NCBI GenBank assembly: GCA_016710165.1
Contig: JADJLJ010000001.1
Location: forward strand, 1-64,000
DNA from: Chitinophagaceae bacterium
GTDB lineage: Bacteria; Bacteroidota; Bacteroidia; Chitinophagales; Chitinophagaceae
DNA: 64,000 nucleotides
Direction of reading: 5' to 3'
Positions 60,584 through 64,000 of the stretch are shown piece after piece; position 1 is the stretch's first letter, and each line of letters opens with the position of its first letter. The notes beneath the pieces are model-generated. The model saw nothing but the letters and a program-made list of their open reading frames with translations. It was not told where the DNA came from and did not search any database. The position numbers and the translations under genes are program-made.

Positions 60584-61382
60584 GTTGCGGGTCATTTTTT
60601 TCTTCGCGGGTATATTCCTTCAGCATGTTGTTGAATACTTTTTCTTTCAGTTCGGTCACTGTTGTGTTGGAAGAGGATACCGGGGGTAAGAACTGCATAC
60701 TGAGCCGGGTAGGCAGCATAAAGAATTTTTTGTTGATGGGCATTGCCTTTTTTGTTCCTTTTATTACGCAGGGCATAACGTCTTTCCGGGCGGCAACGGC
60801 CAGCCTGAAAGCGCCATCGTAAAATGGTTTGATGGGTTCATTGCTGCGGTTACGGGTACCTTCGGGGTAAATGCACATGTGCATGCCGGCCGCCAGCACT
60901 TTTTTCATGGCGTCAAAACTTTTGCTCCTGCTTTTGTCATCTTTGCGGTCTACCAGCACGGAACCTTTGCTGTAAAACAAACCAAAGATGGGGATCTTTG
61001 CAAAAGAGGTCTTTGCAATTGTTTTATTCGGCCCGGGTACATAGGGGGCGGATAAGGGTACGTCTAAAAAAGCATTGTGATTAAATACCACCACATACGT
61101 GGTATCCTTTTTGAAATTTTCTTTTCCCCTTACTTTTACCGGGCATCCCACCAAAAAAAGCCACACATTCATCCAAACCCTTGCGATCCGTATAAAATAA
61201 TACTGGCCCCTGGGTTCTTTAACAAGGTGGGTGAGCATGGAAGGAATGAAAATGATCAGAAACGTAACCAGGAACGTGATCAGTGCCCAAAGTGCCCAGA
61301 TATGGCCAAAAATAGTTGTCCCGGTCCCCGTAGGGGCTTTGGCTTTTTGGTTAGTTGATATTTCTTCCATTTTTAAGTTCAT
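60516..61382 (-). CDS. 1-acyl-sn-glycerol-3-phosphate acyltransferase (PlsC-like)
   Basis: 288 residues with two N-terminal hydrophobic segments and the acyltransferase motifs HX4D (VFNHNAFLDVPLSA) and YPEGTRNRSNEPIKPF. The enzyme transfers an acyl chain to lysophosphatidate in phospholipid synthesis at the inner membrane. The start may be the ATG at 61382 or 61370. The last 22 codons lie in the region overlapping the 3' end of lptD and may be a weakly constrained tail. It follows ung with a gap of 7 bases, so the two are co-transcribed. Confidence 0.9.
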   Translation of the reverse strand: MNLKMEEISTNQKAKAPTGTGTTIFGHIWALWALITFLVTFLIIFIPSMLTHLVKEPRGQYYFIRIARVWMNVWLFLVGCPVKVRGKENFKKDTTYVVVFNHNAFLDVPLSAPYVPGPNKTIAKTSFAKIPIFGLFYSKGSVLVDRKDDKSRSKSFDAMKKVLAAGMHMCIYPEGTRNRSNEPIKPFYDGAFRLAVAARKDVMPCVIKGTKKAMPINKKFFMLPTRLSMQFLPPVSSSNTTVTELKEKVFNNMLKEYTREEKNDPQPTDRRNTLYGLFSGPLITRIWD

Positions 61383-61389
61383 CAATATG

Positions 61390-62073
61390 CTATGGGGTTA
61401 ATAATTTCCAGTCGATAGGGGCGGCTCCCTGTTTTACCAGCAGTTCATTTGTTTTTGAAAAGTGTTTGCAGCCAAAAAAACCTTTGTCGGCCGAGAATGG
61501 GGAAGGGTGTGCTGCTTTTAAAACAAAATGCCTGGTCTCATCGATCAGCAGTTGCTTATCCTGTGCAAATCTTCCCCAGAGCAGGAACACGATCCCTTTT
61601 TTTTCATCGGATATCTTTTGAATGACGGCATCGGTAAATTCGGCCCAGCCGCATTTTGCATGGCTGAAGGGTTCATTGGCCCTCACCGTAAGTGCGGCAT
61701 TCAGTAAAAGGATACCCTGTTCTGCCCAGCGGGTGAGGTTGCCATACGACGAAGGCATGGCCGTGCCGGTATCACTTTCAATTTCTTTAAAGATATTTAC
61801 CAGGGATGGGGGAGGCTTAACGCCATTGGGGACCGAAAAACTCAGGCCATGTGCCTGCCCGGCTCCGTGGTAGGGGTCCTGGCCCAGGATCACCACTTTT
61901 AATTTTGAAAAAGGGGTTTGATTGAAGGCATTAAAAATGAGGGCGCCCGGCGGGTATATGATCTTTCCGGCTGCTTTCTCTGTTTTTAAAAAAGTGACGA
62001 TCTGCTGAAAATAGGGTTTGGTGAATTCATTTTTCAGGACTTCCTTCCACGATGGTTCTATTTTTACATCCAT
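61390..62073 (-). CDS. ung: Uracil-DNA glycosylase, family 1
   Basis: 227 residues. The family 1 motifs are complete: LGQDPYHGAGQAHGLSFSVP with the catalytic Asp, LLLNAALTVRANEPFSH, and AAHPSPFSADKGFFGCKHFS with the His that completes the active site. It removes uracil from DNA and starts base-excision repair. The ATG at 62073 (MDVKIEPSWKEVLKNEF) was chosen over the frame start at 62094, since it matches the family start. It is upstream of plsC on the same strand. Confidence 0.96.
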   Translation of the reverse strand: MDVKIEPSWKEVLKNEFTKPYFQQIVTFLKTEKAAGKIIYPPGALIFNAFNQTPFSKLKVVILGQDPYHGAGQAHGLSFSVPNGVKPPPSLVNIFKEIESDTGTAMPSSYGNLTRWAEQGILLLNAALTVRANEPFSHAKCGWAEFTDAVIQKISDEKKGIVFLLWGRFAQDKQLLIDETRHFVLKAAHPSPFSADKGFFGCKHFSKTNELLVKQGAAPIDWKLLTP

Positions 62074-62107
62074 TGCAACAGAGATTAGATGCAATGTAAA
62101 AATTTCT

Positions 62108-62115
62108 TAGCTTTG
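62108..62115 (+). promoter_or_regulatory. Candidate -7 element TAGCTTTG for tRNA-Arg
   Basis: A TAnnTTTG match 15 bases before the first base of the tRNA. Confidence 0.55.
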
Positions 62116-62130
62116 CGGCTGCAAAAAATT

Positions 62131-62204
<74 letters not shown>

Positions 62205-62362
62205 CAGTTAATTTTACAACGTTACGAATATGAAGCCCTGATCTCACTTAAAGGACCCTGCCTCCGGGCATTGAAAAAGAACATGGTTCTTTCTTTAAGT
62301 CTTTCTCCTATATGCAACTTCCCTGCGGGGATATTTTTTCCTATTTTTAATTTTTATCAATA

Positions 62363-63775
62363 ATGACTGAATCAGTAACTCAGCATACCAAAACATCTTT
62401 TTTCACATTGCTCAAACAGGCTTTACGGGGCGATGTAAAGGATTTTACCACCGGCAGCATTGACCGGGCCATTTTTTTACTTGCCGTACCGATGGTGATG
62501 GAGATGGTGCTTGAATCATCTTTTGCACTGGTGGATATTTATTTTGTGAACATGGTAAGCCCTGCTGCGGCTGCCACGGTAGGACTTACAGAGTCCTCGC
62601 TTACCATCCTGTATTCCCTTGCCTGGGGATTGGCGATGGGTGCAACAGCGTTAATAGCCCGCCGGGCCGGGGAAAAGGATTTTAAAACGGCTGGATCAGT
62701 TGCAGCACAGGTGATACTGATCGCTACAGCTTTTTCTGTACTGGTAAGCATTTTCGGGATCCTTTTCCCAAAAGAGATACTGCGTTTCATGGGGGCAGAT
62801 GCATCGCTGGTGGAAGAACATTACGGGTTTACCCAACTGATGCTGGGCAGCAATATCGTGATCATGCTGCTGTTTGTAAATAACGGGATATTCCGGGGAG
62901 CCGGCGATGCTTCTATAGCCATGAAGGCCCTGATCTTTTCCAATATCATTAACATCATTCTTGATCCGTTGCTGATAATGGGTTACGGGCCTTTCCCCAA
63001 AATGGGATTGATGGGTGCGGCAGTGGCCACCACGATCGGAAGGGGTTGCGGGGTGATCTACCAGTTTTATCACCTGTTCGGGGGGAATGACCTGGTAAAA
63101 CTTTCCATAAAGCAGTTCAAAGCGGATATGGCGATGATCAGGAGCCTGCTCAGCACTTCATCCGGTGCCATGTTCCAGTTCCTGATCGGCAGTTGCAGCT
63201 GGATATTCCTGGCAAAGCTTATTGCCGAATCGGGTGTGGAAGCCACATCCGGCTATTTCACGGCGATCCGGATCTGTATTTTCACCATTCTTCCAGCCTG
63301 GGGTATTGCGAATGCGGCTGCTACCCTTACAGGACAAAACCTGGGTGCAGGTCACCCGGAAAGAGCAGAAAGATCGGTCTGGAGGAGTGCTTTTCTTACC
63401 CTTTGTTTCTTTGCCCTGGTAGGCCTTTTGTTTTTCTTTTTCGGCGAAACATTCATGCGGTTTTTCACCAGCAATGAACTGGCGGTAAAGGAAGGCACCC
63501 GGTGCCTGCACGTACTGGCCATTGGTTACATCTTCTTTGCCTATGGCATGGTGCTTACCCAGGCATTCAACGGGGCAGGAGATACAAAGACCCCGACCTA
63601 TATTAACCTGTTTATTTACTGGTTGTTCCAGATACCGCTGGCCTACCTGCTTGCAAAATATCTTAATATGGGTTCGATGGGTGTTTACATGGCCATAAAT
63701 ATTGCAGAAACCGCACTGGCAATTGTGAGCATTATCATCTTCCGAAAAGGGAAGTGGAAGTTGGTAAAGGTCTGA
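62363..63775 (+). CDS. MATE-family efflux transporter
   Basis: 470 residues, about 12 membrane helices in two homologous halves. The MATE pattern is clear in LLAVPMVMEMVLESSFALVD, WGLAMGATALIARRAGEKDF, and the second-half equivalents (GIANAAATLTGQNLGAGHPE; VLTQAFNGAGDTKTPTYINL). The family exports cationic drugs or metabolites using a sodium or proton gradient across the inner membrane. It follows tRNA-Arg after a gap of about 160 bases in which nothing else was recognised. The substrate is unknown. Confidence 0.93.
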   Translation: MTESVTQHTKTSFFTLLKQALRGDVKDFTTGSIDRAIFLLAVPMVMEMVLESSFALVDIYFVNMVSPAAAATVGLTESSLTILYSLAWGLAMGATALIARRAGEKDFKTAGSVAAQVILIATAFSVLVSIFGILFPKEILRFMGADASLVEEHYGFTQLMLGSNIVIMLLFVNNGIFRGAGDASIAMKALIFSNIINIILDPLLIMGYGPFPKMGLMGAAVATTIGRGCGVIYQFYHLFGGNDLVKLSIKQFKADMAMIRSLLSTSSGAMFQFLIGSCSWIFLAKLIAESGVEATSGYFTAIRICIFTILPAWGIANAAATLTGQNLGAGHPERAERSVWRSAFLTLCFFALVGLLFFFFGETFMRFFTSNELAVKEGTRCLHVLAIGYIFFAYGMVLTQAFNGAGDTKTPTYINLFIYWLFQIPLAYLLAKYLNMGSMGVYMAINIAETALAIVSIIIFRKGKWKLVKV

Positions 63776-63840
63776 TTTTGACTATTTTTAGGTAAATAAT
63801 AAATTTGCATTCAAATTTTGCCTTTCCATTAATTTAACAT

Positions 63841-63848
63841 TATATTTG
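63841..63848 (+). promoter_or_regulatory. -7 element TATATTTG of the last gene
   Basis: A TAnnTTTG match, with a TTTTG about 22 bases further upstream as a possible -33 element. The gene starts at 63888. Confidence 0.6.
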
Positions 63849-63887
63849 CACATAACTCAGACAAAAATTTTAATAAAATTGAAGTTT

Positions 63888-64000
63888 ATGAAACAAAAAC
63901 TAACGCTAATTCTGGCATTAACTCTTTTAGCCACAAGTGGTTTTTCCCAGAAAAAAATGAGTAATGGCAGCAAGAAAGGAACCCTTCTCGGTCTGCATTA
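63888..64000 (+). CDS. Secreted protein, N-terminus only (window edge)
   Basis: An open frame from the ATG at 63888 to the end of the window gives 37 residues: a signal peptide (MKQKLTLILALTLLATSGFS) and the first mature residues QKKMSNGSKKGTLLGLH. The signal peptide and the promoter at 63841 support a real gene. The N-terminus looks like those of small outer-membrane beta-barrel proteins in Bacteroidota, but the visible part is too short to assign. Confidence 0.75.
   Translation, partial: MKQKLTLILALTLLATSGFSQKKMSNGSKKGTLLGLH

Overview
The window looks like a Bacteroidota chromosome, most likely from the Chitinophagaceae. The indicators are two giant secreted proteins ending in type IX secretion (T9SS) sorting domains, a fused SecDF, BshB1, an OstA-like/LptD/MlaD envelope cluster, a CXXXY-type CcmE, DUF4294, LytTR two-component genes, and a recurring TAnnTTTG (-7) promoter element. 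The placement rests on gene content; no 16S rRNA is present. 

Layout. 0-5.8 kb: two LytS-type kinases, a LytTR response regulator, and a convergent beta-propeller sensor whose kinase domain has lost its ATP-site motifs. 5.8-9.5 kb: an 80-bp tandem repeat flanked by 60-bp direct repeats, then small membrane or secreted proteins and an S41 peptidase. 9.5-12.6 kb: an MFS-rhodanese fusion, a Crp-like regulator and a lipoprotein, interrupted by a roughly 300-bp block of nearly pure G/C that is probably a sequence artefact. 12.6-18 kb: an accessory block on the minus strand (DUF4256, DUF1801, AHSA1/SRPBCC, a complete subclass B1 metallo-beta-lactamase, a membrane protein), with repeat-rich gaps. 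18-26.3 kb: housekeeping genes (glnS, desaturase, bshB1, DUF4294, ccmF, ccmE). 26.3-30.6 kb: a tightly packed plus-strand operon of membrane proteins, an arginase-family enzyme and a radical SAM protein. 30.6-45.3 kb: a carboxypeptidase-regulatory-domain protein, an M20 amidohydrolase and two adjacent T9SS proteins, one an M36 metallopeptidase, sharing related Ig-like, P-domain-like and C-terminal modules. 45.3-64 kb: methylmalonyl-CoA mutase large subunit, an IscA-type protein, secDF, a class-A-like serine hydrolase, an aminotransferase, the ostA-mlaD-amidase cluster divergent from lptD, plsC, ung, tRNA-Arg, a MATE exporter and the start of another secreted protein. 

Five genes carry reading-frame breaks that can be read through by eye: four single-site frameshifts and one in-frame TGA near the end of glnS. 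Their density, together with the G/C block, suggests residual indel errors in the assembly, although real decay or recoding cannot be excluded from sequence alone. 

The features most worth following up are the complete B1 metallo-beta-lactamase and the related motifs in the gaps around it, the sensor proteins with lost ATP-binding motifs, the glnS stop codon, the paired giant T9SS proteins, and the several repeat families with long inverted arms.
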